Source of the DNA: Burkholderia thailandensis E264
Lineage (GTDB): Bacteria; Pseudomonadota; Gammaproteobacteria; Burkholderiales; Burkholderiaceae
Assembly (NCBI RefSeq): GCF_000012365.1
Contig: NC_007651.1
Span: forward strand, 2,046,001-2,110,000
Direction of reading: 5' to 3'
Length of the DNA: 64,000 nucleotides
Below are positions 10,697 through 19,456 of the stretch, piece by piece. The notes beneath the pieces are model-generated. The model ran no database searches. It saw only the letters and a list, made by a program, of their open reading frames with translations, and was not told the origin of the DNA. The stretch's first letter is position 1. Each line of letters begins with the position of its first letter. A program made the translations under genes and the position numbers.

Positions 10697-10903
10697 TTAC
10701 TTGTCTCGGTATCGCTTCAGCTCTTTTCGAAGTCGGTGATTGTCCAAAAGCAAGGCGACGAAAACGACGGTCGCTAGGATAAGCGTGCTCCACTTGCCAG
10801 CGCCGATTGAAAACAGCCATGCGAGGCTCGCGCATAGAACTGCGACGCCGAGTAGTGCAGCGCGATCAATCCACCACTCACGGGAACGGGTCTTCATGGT
10901 CAT
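10697..10903 (-). CDS. Small hypothetical membrane protein (two membrane segments)
   Basis: A 68-residue protein with a basic N terminus, two hydrophobic segments (about residues 15-35 and 38-54) and a strongly charged tail (RKELKRYRDK). I do not recognise the family. Its ATG overlaps the stop of the upstream gene by ATGA, so it is translationally coupled to the gene at 10900-11376. A tiny membrane protein coupled to a glycine-rich hydrophobic partner would fit an immunity or accessory role; that is inference from architecture only. Flanked by the integrase remnant. Confidence 0.6.
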   Translation of the reverse strand: MTMKTRSREWWIDRAALLGVAVLCASLAWLFSIGAGKWSTLILATVVFVALLLDNHRLRKELKRYRDK

Positions 10904-11376
10904 TTCGCGAATTCGGGTTGCTTTGTCGACAGGCCGCGGCGCGCATACATGAGGCGGTTCGTTGCGTTGTCATCGAAGATTTCCGGGTGCGTCTGCAGGT
11001 GAAACAGCAGGCTGCTCGGAACACGGATCGCCGCCTCGAACTGGAATCGTTGGACGGCTCGTGAGATGTCAGTCGAGCTGCTGCACTGCGTAAATTTGCC
11101 GGTGGCGACCATGAGGCTACCGACGGCCGCGCCGACATACCACGATGCATAGATTCCGCCGGCCGCTAGCAGTTTCTCAGGCAAAGTCGTTGCGCCGATC
11201 AGTTCCGCAAGCGTTGCATCCTTGCCGAGCCGGTCGACAGCTGCGACGAGTGCGCCGACGCGTGTAAGCAGGGCGGTTTGGGTGCCGTACCAGCTCGACG
11301 GCACATCGAGCCCTAGCGCTTCCATGTTTTGCTTGAAGGCTTGGTAGAACGCTGTTCCCGTGCAGGCCATAGACAT
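10900..11376 (-). CDS. Hypothetical protein with central Gly/Ala-rich hydrophobic segment (island gene)
   Basis: A 158-residue protein from the ATG at 11376, which has GAGGG seven bases upstream; the frame extends to 11424 but that part has no ribosome site. Residues 69-92 form a Gly/Ala-rich hydrophobic stretch (LLAAGGIYASWYVGAAVG), and a second mildly hydrophobic stretch spans about 35-48. There is no signal peptide. I recall similar unannotated proteins in other beta- and gammaproteobacteria but cannot name a function. It overlaps the following 68-residue membrane protein gene. Placement between tRNA-Val and an integrase remnant indicates acquired DNA; a small membrane-active toxin is one possibility. 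Confidence 0.6.
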   Translation of the reverse strand: MSMACTGTAFYQAFKQNMEALGLDVPSSWYGTQTALLTRVGALVAAVDRLGKDATLAELIGATTLPEKLLAAGGIYASWYVGAAVGSLMVATGKFTQCSSSTDISRAVQRFQFEAAIRVPSSLLFHLQTHPEIFDDNATNRLMYARRGLSTKQPEFAK

Positions 11377-11458
11377 TTGATTTCCCTCGGATTTCTGTAT
11401 TTGAAAGCCCGGGCAGGATGCCATAGCGCGAAAGGGACTGACAACTGGTCTAGTCCGA

Positions 11459-11488
11459 AAAAAAGCCCCGCACGTGCGGGGCTTTTTT
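11459..11488. terminator. Bidirectional intrinsic terminator
   Basis: A perfect palindrome: a run of A, then AGCCCCGCAC and its complement, then a run of T, giving a strong GC stem with a T-tract on either strand. On the minus strand it terminates tRNA-Val transcription about 90 bases past the tRNA end. Confidence 0.93.
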
Positions 11489-11579
11489 GCTTATCAGCTG
11501 AATGCTGGTTCGGGGTGTCCGTTGGGGAACGGAATGAACCAGTCTTTGAGGCGCCGCCAGCGGCTGCGCTTGATGTCTT

Positions 11580-11654
11580 TGGTGGGCGGTACTGGGATCG
11601 AACCAGTGACCCCTGCCGTGTGAAGGCAGTGCTCTACCGCTGAGCTAACCGCCC
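11580..11654 (-). tRNA. tRNA-Val (anticodon CAC)
   Basis: Read on the minus strand, 75 bases fold as a tRNA with encoded CCA. The acceptor stem is GGGCGGT/ACCGCCC and the D arm begins TAGCTCAG. The anticodon stem CTGCC/GGCAG has loop TTCACAC (anticodon at 11620-11622), and the T loop is GTTCGATCC. It reads GUG valine codons. An integrase remnant and two unfamiliar genes lie on its 3' side, so it is a plausible island attachment site, although I found no second copy of the tRNA 3' end. Confidence 0.97.
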
Positions 11655-11666
11655 AAAGAGCCTTGA

Positions 11667-11695
11667 ATTATGTCAGAGCTTTTTCGTTCCGTAAA
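11667..11695 (-). promoter_or_regulatory. Sigma-70 promoter of tRNA-Val
   Basis: On the minus strand, -35 TTTACG (11690-11695) and -10 CATAAT (11667-11672) are separated by exactly 17 bases. The -10 element lies 13 bases before the mature tRNA 5' end. Confidence 0.75.
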
Positions 11696-11817
11696 GCACT
11701 TTTTTCGACATAACCCATCTGACGGGTGCCGGTCACGCACCGCGCGACCAGGGGCGTGATTCTACCGGCAATCGCGCACTTTTATCCAGAACTTTTTGAG
11801 CGTCCGCTCGCGCGCCG

Positions 11818-12720
11818 TCACTTCGCCGCGCCGCGAAGCCGCCGGATCCCGTCGTCCAGATATTCGCCGAAACGCTCTGCAACGGGCTCCCGTTCATCCG
11901 AGCGCCGCAACCGCAACGTGCGCGACTCTAGTGCGTCGCCGGCGAGCGGCAGGTAGCGCAGCCGCTCGCTGCGCACCTGGCGCAGCACGCTCGGCACGAG
12001 CGCCACCCCCATCTCGAACTCGACCATCGTCAGCACCGTCTGCCACAGGCGCGCCTCGTGCCGGATCTGCGGGCTGAAGCCGGCGCTCACGCACTGCGCG
12101 ATGATGAGATCGTGGTAGTGGGGCGCCGCATCGCGCGGGAACAGGATGAACGGCTCATGCGCGAGCGCCGCGAGGTCGACGCGCCTGCGTCGCGCGAGCC
12201 GGTGCGCGGCCGGCAGGCAGCAGAGGAACGGTTCGGAGAAAATCGTATCGGCCGAGATCTCGGGCGGAAACGTGCCCCAATGCGCGTAGCCGACGTCGAT
12301 CTGCCCGCGCAGGATCGCCTGCACCTGCTCGTGCGTGTTCATTTCCTTCAGCACGACTTCGACATTCGGATAATCCGCCTCGAAGCGCCGCACCGCGGAC
12401 GGCAACCCGCGATACAGCATCGAATTGACGAAGCCGACCTTGAGTCGCCCCGCGAGCCCCGACGCCGACCGAATCGTCAGTCGTTGCGCTTCCTGCGCCT
12501 GCAGCAGCAGCCGGCGCGCCTCGCCGAGCAGCACTTCGCCCGCATTCGTCAGCGCGACCGACTTGCTCGTGCGCGCGAACAGCTGCACGCCGAGTTCGTC
12601 CTCGAACTTGCGGATGTCGAAGCTCAACGCCGGCTGCGAGATGAACAGCCGTTTCGCCGCGCGGCCGAAATGCAGTTCCTCCGCGACGGCGACGAAGTAG
12701 CGCAATTGCTTGAGGTCCAT
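11818..12720 (-). CDS. LysR family transcriptional regulator
   Basis: A 300-residue LysR-type regulator. The N-terminal winged helix-turn-helix spans about residues 1-60 (MDLKQLRYFVAVAEELHFG, then QPALSFDIRKFEDELG), and the substrate-binding domain occupies residues 90-290 (LKVGFVNSML, GYAHWGTFP). It diverges from the acyl-CoA dehydrogenase gene across 109 bases containing a T-N11-A palindrome, the classical LysR site. It most likely controls the three-gene catabolic operon and itself. The inducer cannot be read from the sequence. Confidence 0.93.
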   Translation of the reverse strand: MDLKQLRYFVAVAEELHFGRAAKRLFISQPALSFDIRKFEDELGVQLFARTSKSVALTNAGEVLLGEARRLLLQAQEAQRLTIRSASGLAGRLKVGFVNSMLYRGLPSAVRRFEADYPNVEVVLKEMNTHEQVQAILRGQIDVGYAHWGTFPPEISADTIFSEPFLCCLPAAHRLARRRRVDLAALAHEPFILFPRDAAPHYHDLIIAQCVSAGFSPQIRHEARLWQTVLTMVEFEMGVALVPSVLRQVRSERLRYLPLAGDALESRTLRLRRSDEREPVAERFGEYLDDGIRRLRGAAK

Positions 12721-12741
12721 CGCGTCTCCGTTCGGGGCGAT

Positions 12742-12760
12742 CGATAAATGCAGCTTATCG
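12742..12760. promoter_or_regulatory. LysR-type operator, CGATAA-N7-TTATCG
   Basis: A perfect 6-base inverted repeat with a 7-base spacer in the lysR/acyl-CoA dehydrogenase divergent gap, containing a T-N11-A LysR box (T at 12745, A at 12757). Further GATAA and TTATC half-sites occur downstream to about 12792, as expected for a regulatory plus activation site. Confidence 0.7.
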
Positions 12761-12829
12761 TACTGGATAAATCCTGTATTGGACGATTATCGGTCGCGGT
12801 TCTACGCTCGTCGGACCAGGAGACAAGCG

Positions 12830-14611
12830 ATGAACATGATGAAAGAAATCGTCGAGGCGAGCACGCCCGCGGCGGGCGCCGCCCACATCCCCGATTCGCG
12901 GGGCATCAACTTCTTCACGAGCGACCCCGATTGTGCGGCGCTGTTGCGGCTTCATCTCGGCGAAGCGCGCTTTCGCACCCTCGAGCCGGAGTTGCGCGCG
13001 CTCGGGCTGCGCGCGTCGGACGAGCTCGATCGCCTCGCGTCGCGCGCCGACAAGAACCCGCCCGTGCTGCAGCCGCGCACGCGTCGCGGCGAGTCGCTCG
13101 AGACGATCGACAAGCATCCGGACTATGTCGCACTCGAGCGCGTCGCGTATTCGGAACTTGGGCTTGCCGCGATGAGCCATCGTGACGATGCGCCGCCGCC
13201 GCTCGTCAAGTACGCGTTGACGTTCCTGTTCGTTCAGGCGGAGTTCGGCCTCTGCTGCCCCGTCAGCATGACCGATTCGCTCACGCGCACGCTGCGCCGT
13301 TACGGTTCGCGCGAGCTTGTCGAGCGTTTCCTGCCGCGGCTCGCGTCGCGCGATTTCGGCGTGCTGCACCAGGGCGCGATGTTCATGACCGAGCAGGCCG
13401 CCGGTTCCGACGTCGGCCGGATCGCGACGCGCGCGGTGCGCGAGACGTCCGCCAATGGCGCGGCGACATGGCGTCTGTTCGGCGACAAATGGTTCTGCTC
13501 GAACGCGGACGCCGATCTCGCGATGGTGCTCGCGCGGCCCGAAGGCGCGCCCGACGGCGTCAACGGGCTCGCGTTGTTCCTGCTGCCGAAGACGCTCGCC
13601 GACGGCTCGCGCAATCGCTATCGGATCGTGCGCCTGAAAGACAAGCTCGGCAGCCGCTCGATGGCGAGCGGCGAGATCGCGCTGGAGGGCGCCGAAGCGT
13701 ATCTGATCGGCGAGATCGGGCGCGGCTTCCACCAGATGGCCGACATGATCAACATGTCGCGTCTGTCGAACGGCGTGCGTGCGGCGGGGTTGATGCGTCG
13801 CGCGACGGCGGAGGCGCTGCATGTCGCGCGCCATCGCGAAGCGTTCGGCCGCAAGCTGATCGACATGCCGCTGATGCAGCGGCAGCTCGTCAAGATGCTC
13901 GTGCCGACCGAGCAGGCGCGCTCGCTCTTCATGCAGATCGCGATGCTGCTCGCGCAAGCCGACGCGGGCGACGCGCAGGCAGCCGGCTGCGTGCGAATCC
14001 TGACGCCGCTCATCAAGTTCCGCGCGTGCCGCGACGCGCGCCGCGTCGCCGGCGATGCGATGGAGGTGCGCGGCGGCACCGGCTACATCGAGGAGTGGAG
14101 CGATGCGCGCGTGCTGCGCGACGCGCATCTCGGCTCGATCTGGGAGGGCACGAGCAACATCGTCGCGCTCGACGTCGCGCGGGCGGTCAAGCGGGAAGGC
14201 GCGCTTGCGCCGCTGCGTGCGTTCCTGCTCGACACGCTCGACGCGGCGCGGCTGCCCGGCGCGAGCGCGACGCGCCTGCGCCGCGCGCTCGATCGCGCGA
14301 GCGACGCGATCGCACACGTCGCGCAGACGGGCGACGATGCGTTCGTGCGGCAGTCGGCGAGCGCGCTTTATCACGCGACGACCGCGATCCTCCTCGCGAG
14401 CGAAGGGATGCGGCTCGCGCCCGATCATCGACGGCTCGCGCTCGCGCATCTCGTGCTGCGGCACAAGCTGTCGCCCGTCGATCCGCTCGCAATGCCGCGC
14501 GCCGATGCCGATGCGAACTCTGGCGCGCTGGCGGCGTTGCTGCACGATCGGCCCGTCGCGCTCGACGACGCGTTGCGGTTGCTCGACGGTCCGTCGGGAG
14601 AGGCGGCATGA
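12830..14611 (+). CDS. AidB-like acyl-CoA dehydrogenase
   Basis: A 593-residue flavin-dependent acyl-CoA dehydrogenase of the long, AidB-like branch. Visible motifs are FMTEQAAGSDVG (flavin site), LKDKLGSRSMAS, FGRKLIDMPLMQRQL, VRGGTGYIEEW and SIWEGTSNIVALDV. The family oxidises acyl-CoA thioesters, but many AidB-like members have no known substrate. The ATG at 12830 has AGGAGACA just upstream; the frame extends to 12710 across the operator region and is not used. Its stop overlaps the CoA-transferase start (ATGA), so the two are coupled, pointing to activation and oxidation of one unknown organic acid. Confidence 0.9.
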   Translation: MNMMKEIVEASTPAAGAAHIPDSRGINFFTSDPDCAALLRLHLGEARFRTLEPELRALGLRASDELDRLASRADKNPPVLQPRTRRGESLETIDKHPDYVALERVAYSELGLAAMSHRDDAPPPLVKYALTFLFVQAEFGLCCPVSMTDSLTRTLRRYGSRELVERFLPRLASRDFGVLHQGAMFMTEQAAGSDVGRIATRAVRETSANGAATWRLFGDKWFCSNADADLAMVLARPEGAPDGVNGLALFLLPKTLADGSRNRYRIVRLKDKLGSRSMASGEIALEGAEAYLIGEIGRGFHQMADMINMSRLSNGVRAAGLMRRATAEALHVARHREAFGRKLIDMPLMQRQLVKMLVPTEQARSLFMQIAMLLAQADAGDAQAAGCVRILTPLIKFRACRDARRVAGDAMEVRGGTGYIEEWSDARVLRDAHLGSIWEGTSNIVALDVARAVKREGALAPLRAFLLDTLDAARLPGASATRLRRALDRASDAIAHVAQTGDDAFVRQSASALYHATTAILLASEGMRLAPDHRRLALAHLVLRHKLSPVDPLAMPRADADANSGALAALLHDRPVALDDALRLLDGPSGEAA

Positions 14612-16047
14612 GCGACGATGCCTCGAAGCAATTCCCGTCTTCGGGCGGCTTGGAGATCGAGCGCGACGCAGCGCGGGCGATCGATTCGGCAGGTGCGGCC
14701 GGCGTCGCTGGCGCGGCAGGGCGCGCCGCGAATCCGTCGCAGCCGGCGAGCGCGCTTTGCGCTCCGCCTGCGCAGCGCGAACCGCTGGAGACGGCGGCCG
14801 CAAACGCCGCACGCCGACCGGGTTCGGCCTCCCCGCGCGACGCGGCGGCGACCGAGCACGCCCGCCGCGGCGCACTCGCGGGCCTGAAGATCGTCGACCT
14901 GAGCCGCGTCCTCGGCGGCCCGTACTGCACGCAGGCGCTCGCGGACCACGGCGCGCGCGTGATCAAGATCGAGCCGCCGGCGGGCGACGAGACGCGCGGC
15001 TGGGGCCCGCCGTTCTTCGACGACGACGCGTGGTACTTCATCGGCGTGAACCGCAACAAGGAAGGCATCGCGCTCGACCTGTCGCGCGACGAAGGCCGCG
15101 CGATCCTCTGGCGTCTGCTCGAAGACGCGGACGTGCTCGTCGAGAATTTCAAGCCCGGCACGCTCGCGCGTTGGGGGATGGACTACGAGCGGGACTTGCG
15201 GCCGCGCTTTCCCCGTCTCGTCCATTGCGCGATCACGGGCTTCGGCGCCGACGGCCCGCTCGGCGGGCTGCCCGGCTACGACGCGGTGATCCAGGCGATG
15301 GCGGGCCTCATGAGCGTGAACGGCGACGCCTGCGGCGGCGCGACCCGCATCGGCCTGCCGATCGTCGACATGGTGACGGGCCTGAACGCGCTCGCCGGCA
15401 TCCTGCTCGCGCTCGCCGAGCGCGAGAAAAGCGGCGTCGGCCAGTCGGTCGACATCGCGCTGTACGACTGCGGCGTGTCGCTGCTGCATCCGCATTTGCC
15501 GAACTGGTTCGGCTCGGGGCGCACGCCCGCGCGCAGCGGCAACGCGCATCCGAACATCGCGCCGTACGACAGCTACCGCACCGCGACCGGGCCGATCTTT
15601 CTCGCGGTCGGCAACGACCGGCAGTTCGCCCGGCTCTGCGCGCATCTGGGCGTGCCCGAGCTCGCGGGCGACCCGCGTTTCGTCGACAACCGCAGCCGTT
15701 GCGCGCACCGCGCCGAGCTGAAGGCGAGCCTCGAGGCGCGGCTCGCCGATCGCGACTGCGAGACGCTCGCGCGCGAGCTGATGGCCGAGGGCGTGCCGTG
15801 CGGGCCGGTGCGCACGGTCGACGCGGTCGCGCGCGATCCGCACACGCTGCATCGCGGGCTCGTCGTCGAGATGGGGCGATACCGGGGCGCCGCATCGCCG
15901 ATCAAGCTGTCGCGCACGAGCGCGACGTACCGCACCGCGCCGCCCATGCTCGGGCGCGATACGCGCGCGGTGCTCGACGCGCTCGGCATCGACGCGGCGA
16001 CGCAGGCGCGCCTCGCCGAAGCGGGCGTGCTGAAGGAGGCGAAGTAG
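14608..16047 (+). CDS. Type III CoA-transferase (CaiB/BaiF family) with N-terminal extension
   Basis: A 479-residue protein. The CoA-transferase domain starts near residue 88 (ALAGLKIVDLSRVLGGPYC) and runs to the end, the usual size of about 390. The predicted catalytic Asp is D254 in LPIVDMVTGL, equivalent to Asp169 of formyl-CoA transferase and CaiB. The first 87 residues are Ala/Arg/Pro-rich low-complexity sequence without family similarity. Translation is coupled to the acyl-CoA dehydrogenase by ATGA, which supports the 14608 start despite the odd extension. Likely role: transfer of CoA to the carboxylic acid imported by the next gene product. Confidence 0.88.
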   Translation: MSDDASKQFPSSGGLEIERDAARAIDSAGAAGVAGAAGRAANPSQPASALCAPPAQREPLETAAANAARRPGSASPRDAAATEHARRGALAGLKIVDLSRVLGGPYCTQALADHGARVIKIEPPAGDETRGWGPPFFDDDAWYFIGVNRNKEGIALDLSRDEGRAILWRLLEDADVLVENFKPGTLARWGMDYERDLRPRFPRLVHCAITGFGADGPLGGLPGYDAVIQAMAGLMSVNGDACGGATRIGLPIVDMVTGLNALAGILLALAEREKSGVGQSVDIALYDCGVSLLHPHLPNWFGSGRTPARSGNAHPNIAPYDSYRTATGPIFLAVGNDRQFARLCAHLGVPELAGDPRFVDNRSRCAHRAELKASLEARLADRDCETLARELMAEGVPCGPVRTVDAVARDPHTLHRGLVVEMGRYRGAASPIKLSRTSATYRTAPPMLGRDTRAVLDALGIDAATQARLAEAGVLKEAK

Positions 16048-16271
16048 ATGGCGACGTGAGCGAATGGACGCGGCCGCCGACGCTTGGCGGCGGCCGCGGC
16101 TCGATGGGCGCCGCCGGGTGCGCGCGCGGCCGAACGTCCGCAGACGATCGATCCGTCTTCGGCCGAACGGCGCGCGCCGCCTGTCCGGCGGCGACCGAAC
16201 CCGGAGCGATCCGGCCCGGCCGGTGAAGGCGCGCGCGAGTCGCGCCACCGGCAAGAGACATGGAGACAACG

Positions 16272-17603
16272 ATGACATCCCAGCACGATGACCGCGCCGT
16301 TCGCGCGCCGGTCGGCCAGCCCGCGCGCGCCGCGCTCGCGGCGTTCGTCGGCACGACGATCGAGTGGTACGACTTCTACCTTTACGCAACCGCGTCCGCG
16401 CTCATCTTCGGCAAGCTGTTCTTTCCGTCGGGCGAGCCGTTCTTCAGCACGCTCGCGTCGTTCGGCACGTTCGCGGTCGGCTTTTTCGCGCGGCCGTTCG
16501 GCGGCCTCGTGTTCGGCCATCTCGGCGACCGGATCGGCCGCAAGAAGGCGCTCGTCGCGACGCTCGTCATCATGGCGGTCGGCACGGTCGGCATCGGCCT
16601 GTTGCCTTCATACGCGCAGGCGGGCGTCGTCGCGCCCGTCGTGCTCGTCGTGCTGCGCATCGCGCAGGGCATCGCGATCGGCGGCGAGTGGGGCGGCGCG
16701 GTGCTGATGGCGAGCGAGCACGCGAGCGCGGACAAGCGCACGTTCGTCGCGTCGTTCGCGCAGCTCGGCAGCCCGGCCGGGCTGATTCTCGCGCTGCTCG
16801 CGTTTCGTCTCGTCGCGGGCATCGAGCACGGCGCGTTCCTCGCATGGGGCTGGCGGCTGCCGTTTCTCGCGAGCGCGGCGCTGCTCGCGGTCGGGCTCGC
16901 GATTCGCGCGGGCGTCGCCGAATCGCCGGAATTCGCGCGCGTGAAGGCCGAGCGGCGCACGGCCGCGCTGCCCGTGGCCGACGTGGTGCGCGACGCATGG
17001 CGCACGCTGCTGCTCTGTCTCGGCGCGAACGTGATCGGCGTCGCGGGCGCGTGGTTCGTCAACACGTTCATGCTGAACTACACGACGCAGACGCTCGGGC
17101 TCGATCGCGCGCTGATCCTCGATTGCCTGTTCGTCGTCGCGTTCATCCAGCTCGGCACGCAGTTCGCGTCAGGCTGGTTCGCGCAGCGCATCGGCATCGG
17201 GCGCTTCCTGAAGACGGCCGCCGCGCTCGCGATCGCGTCGCCGTATCCGATGTTCGCGCTCGTGTCGACGGGGCGGCCCGTCGCGATCGTCGTGGGCATC
17301 GCGATCGCGGTGATGTGCATGTCGAGCTCGTACGCGGTGATGGCGGGCTTCATGTCGAGCGCGTTCGACGTGCGCGTCCGCTATTCGGCGATCTCGCTGT
17401 CGTATCAGCTTTGCGCGGCGCTCGCGGGCGGGCTCACGCCGCTCGCGGGCACGCTGCTCGCGCACCGTTTCGCCGGCGAGTGGTGGCCGCTCGCCGCGTT
17501 CTACAGCGCGCTCGCGGCGGTGTCGCTCGGGTGCATCGCGACGCTCGAGCGCGACAAGCGAAGCGACGCCGGCGCGCCCGGCGGTGCGCTCGCGAAGCCT
17601 TGA
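16272..17603 (+). CDS. MFS transporter, metabolite:H+ symporter (MHS) family
   Basis: A 443-residue carrier with 12 predicted membrane segments. The family opening AAFVGTTIEWYDFYLYATAS and the cytoplasmic loop motif GHLGDRIGRKKALV mark it as an MHS-type proton symporter, related to ShiA, ProP and KgtP, which import organic acids or similar solutes. The ATG at 16272 is preferred because GGAG lies 6 bases upstream; an in-frame ATG at 16260 is possible. It follows the CoA-transferase by about 220 bases and ends at a strong terminator, so it closes the LysR-controlled operon. Confidence 0.92.
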   Translation: MTSQHDDRAVRAPVGQPARAALAAFVGTTIEWYDFYLYATASALIFGKLFFPSGEPFFSTLASFGTFAVGFFARPFGGLVFGHLGDRIGRKKALVATLVIMAVGTVGIGLLPSYAQAGVVAPVVLVVLRIAQGIAIGGEWGGAVLMASEHASADKRTFVASFAQLGSPAGLILALLAFRLVAGIEHGAFLAWGWRLPFLASAALLAVGLAIRAGVAESPEFARVKAERRTAALPVADVVRDAWRTLLLCLGANVIGVAGAWFVNTFMLNYTTQTLGLDRALILDCLFVVAFIQLGTQFASGWFAQRIGIGRFLKTAAALAIASPYPMFALVSTGRPVAIVVGIAIAVMCMSSSYAVMAGFMSSAFDVRVRYSAISLSYQLCAALAGGLTPLAGTLLAHRFAGEWWPLAAFYSALAAVSLGCIATLERDKRSDAGAPGGALAKP

Positions 17604-17638
17604 CGCGCCGCGCGCGAAGCGCGGCCGCGGCGCCCGCA

Positions 17639-17676
17639 AAAAAGCCTCGGGCAGCAATCGCTGCCCGAGGCTTTTT
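17639..17676. terminator. Bidirectional intrinsic terminator between convergent genes
   Basis: A 12-base perfect stem (GCCTCGGGCAGC with its complement) with an AATC loop, flanked by an A run on the left and a T run on the right. It serves the MFS gene on the plus strand and yggX on the minus strand. Confidence 0.94.
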
Positions 17677-17730
17677 GTTCGAGTGCGCAACGCGCCAGTG
17701 CGCAGGCGGCGTCTCGCGCGCCGCGCCGGA

Positions 17731-18006
17731 TCAGTCCTGCGCCGGCGGCACGTAGCCGGACGCCTGGTCCGCGCCTTCGCCGAAGAAGTACTTCTCGGTC
17801 TGCTTCATCAGATACTGGCGCGCGCGCGGATCGGCCATGTTCAGCCGGTTCTCGTTGATCAGCATCGTCTGCTGCTTGAGCCAGCCTTGCCATGCCTCCT
17901 TCGACACGCTCTCGTACAGGCGCTTGCCGAGCTCGCCCGGCAGCGGCGGGAAATCGAGTCCTTCGGCTTCCTTGCCGAGCTTCGCGCAGTGAATCATACG
18001 GGCCAT
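17731..18006 (-). CDS. yggX: Probable Fe(2+)-trafficking protein YggX
   Basis: A 91-residue member of the YggX family: [20 protein letters not shown] at the N terminus with the conserved Cys7, then [17 protein letters not shown]. YggX proteins help protect or repair iron-sulfur enzymes under oxidative stress in the cytoplasm. The full expected length is present. It follows argA by 50 bases on the same strand and is probably co-transcribed. A bidirectional terminator lies past its stop. Confidence 0.94.
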   Translation of the reverse strand: MARMIHCAKLGKEAEGLDFPPLPGELGKRLYESVSKEAWQGWLKQQTMLINENRLNMADPRARQYLMKQTEKYFFGEGADQASGYVPPAQD

Positions 18007-18056
18007 CGTGTACCTCTCCTGTAATCGTAATCCGGGGGAAGGGCGCGCCGCGCCGC

Positions 18057-19433
18057 TCAGAGCTGCTTCATCAGCACGAGCGACTTGCGCTGCCAGTTGT
18101 AGAGCTTGCGACGGTCTTCGGGCAGGTCGTCGACCGTCACCTTCACGAAGCCGCGCTTGAGGAACCAGTGCTCGGTGCGGGTCGTCAGCACGAAGATCCG
18201 CGTCAAGCCGCGCGCGCGGGCGCGCTGCTCGATCCGCTTCAGGAGCCGCTCGCCGTCGCCCGAGCCTTGCGCCTCGGGCGCGACCGTCAGGCACGCCATC
18301 TCGCCGATCTTCTCGGTCGGGTACGGGTAGAGCGCCGCGCAGCCGAACAGCACGCCGTCGTGCTCGATGACCGAGAAGTGATCGATGTCGCGCTCGATCT
18401 GGTGGCGGCCTCGCCGCACGAGCGTGCCGTCCGTCTCGAGCGGCTCGATGAGGGTCAGGATGCCGCCGACGTCGTCCGGCGTCGCCTCGCGCAGGCTTTC
18501 GAGGTTCTCGTACGAGATCATCGTGCCCACGCCGTCGTGCAGGAACAGCTCGAGCAGCACGCTGCCGTCGAGCGATTGCGGAATCAGGTGTGCGCGCGCG
18601 ACGCCGCCGCGGCATGCGCGGATCGCGTGCTTCAGGAAGAACCCGTCGTCGCCCTGCAGATCGCCCGAGTCGAGCAGCTCGGCCGCCGCGTCGAGCGACA
18701 TCTCGCGCACGAGCTCGCCCGCTTCGTCGACGATGCCGGGCGACTCGGTCAGGAAAATGATCTTGTCGGCGCGCAGCGCGATCGCGGCCGCCGACGCGAC
18801 ATCCTCCATCGACAGGTTGAACGCCTCGCCCGTCGGCGAGAAGCCGAGCGGCGACAGCAGCACGAGCTTGCGGCTCGCGAGCGAGTGGCGGATCGATTCG
18901 GCGTCGATCTTGCGCACGACGCCCGTATGAGCGAAATCGACGCCGTCGAGAATTCCGACCGGCCGCGCGGTGACGAAGTTGCCCGACACGACGCTGATGT
19001 GCGCGTGCGCCATCGGCGTGTTCGGCAAGCCCTGGCTGATCGCCGCCTCGATGTCGAGCCGCACTTCGCCCGCCGCTTCCTTCGCCGATTCGAGCGCGCG
19101 CGCATCGGTGATCCGCAGGCCGTGCGAGAACGCCGATTCGACGCCGTGCAGGTGCAGTTGCTCCTCGACCTGCGGCCGCGAGCCGTGCACGAGCACGATC
19201 TGGATGCCCATCGCCTGCAAGAGCGCGATGTCGGACACGAGCGCGCTCAGCAGCCCGTGCTGCACGACCTCGCCGCCGAAGCCGACCACGAACGTGCTGT
19301 TGCGGAACTTGTGGATATAGGGCGCGACGGAGCGCATCCAGTCGACGAACTGCGCGTGATGGACGGCTTCGTCGACGGACGGCTGGGGCGCGGCACCCGA
19401 TTGGGCGGCGGGGAGGTCGGTTTGGGAATTCAT
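18057..19433 (-). CDS. argA: N-acetylglutamate synthase
   Basis: First committed step of arginine synthesis: acetyl-CoA plus glutamate gives N-acetylglutamate. The 458 residues combine an N-terminal amino-acid-kinase domain (about 30-300; [30 protein letters not shown]), which binds arginine for feedback inhibition in this family, and a C-terminal GNAT domain (about 310-450; [17 protein letters not shown]). The start at 19433 lies only 8 bases past a palindromic ATTATAAT shared with hrpA, so the mRNA may be leaderless. Confidence 0.95.
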   Translation of the reverse strand: MNSQTDLPAAQSGAAPQPSVDEAVHHAQFVDWMRSVAPYIHKFRNSTFVVGFGGEVVQHGLLSALVSDIALLQAMGIQIVLVHGSRPQVEEQLHLHGVESAFSHGLRITDARALESAKEAAGEVRLDIEAAISQGLPNTPMAHAHISVVSGNFVTARPVGILDGVDFAHTGVVRKIDAESIRHSLASRKLVLLSPLGFSPTGEAFNLSMEDVASAAAIALRADKIIFLTESPGIVDEAGELVREMSLDAAAELLDSGDLQGDDGFFLKHAIRACRGGVARAHLIPQSLDGSVLLELFLHDGVGTMISYENLESLREATPDDVGGILTLIEPLETDGTLVRRGRHQIERDIDHFSVIEHDGVLFGCAALYPYPTEKIGEMACLTVAPEAQGSGDGERLLKRIEQRARARGLTRIFVLTTRTEHWFLKRGFVKVTVDDLPEDRRKLYNWQRKSLVLMKQL

Positions 19434-19440
19434 GGGCGGG

Positions 19441-19448
19441 ATTATAAT
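19441..19448. promoter_or_regulatory. Palindromic -10 element ATTATAAT shared by argA and hrpA
   Basis: The 23-base gap between the two divergent start codons contains ATTATAAT, which reads TATAAT on both strands (19443-19448 plus; 19446-19441 minus). Transcription 6-7 bases beyond each -10 would begin almost at each start codon. The -35 matches are weak on both sides. Inferred as a shared bidirectional promoter core. Confidence 0.55.
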
Positions 19449-19456
19449 GCGCCCCC

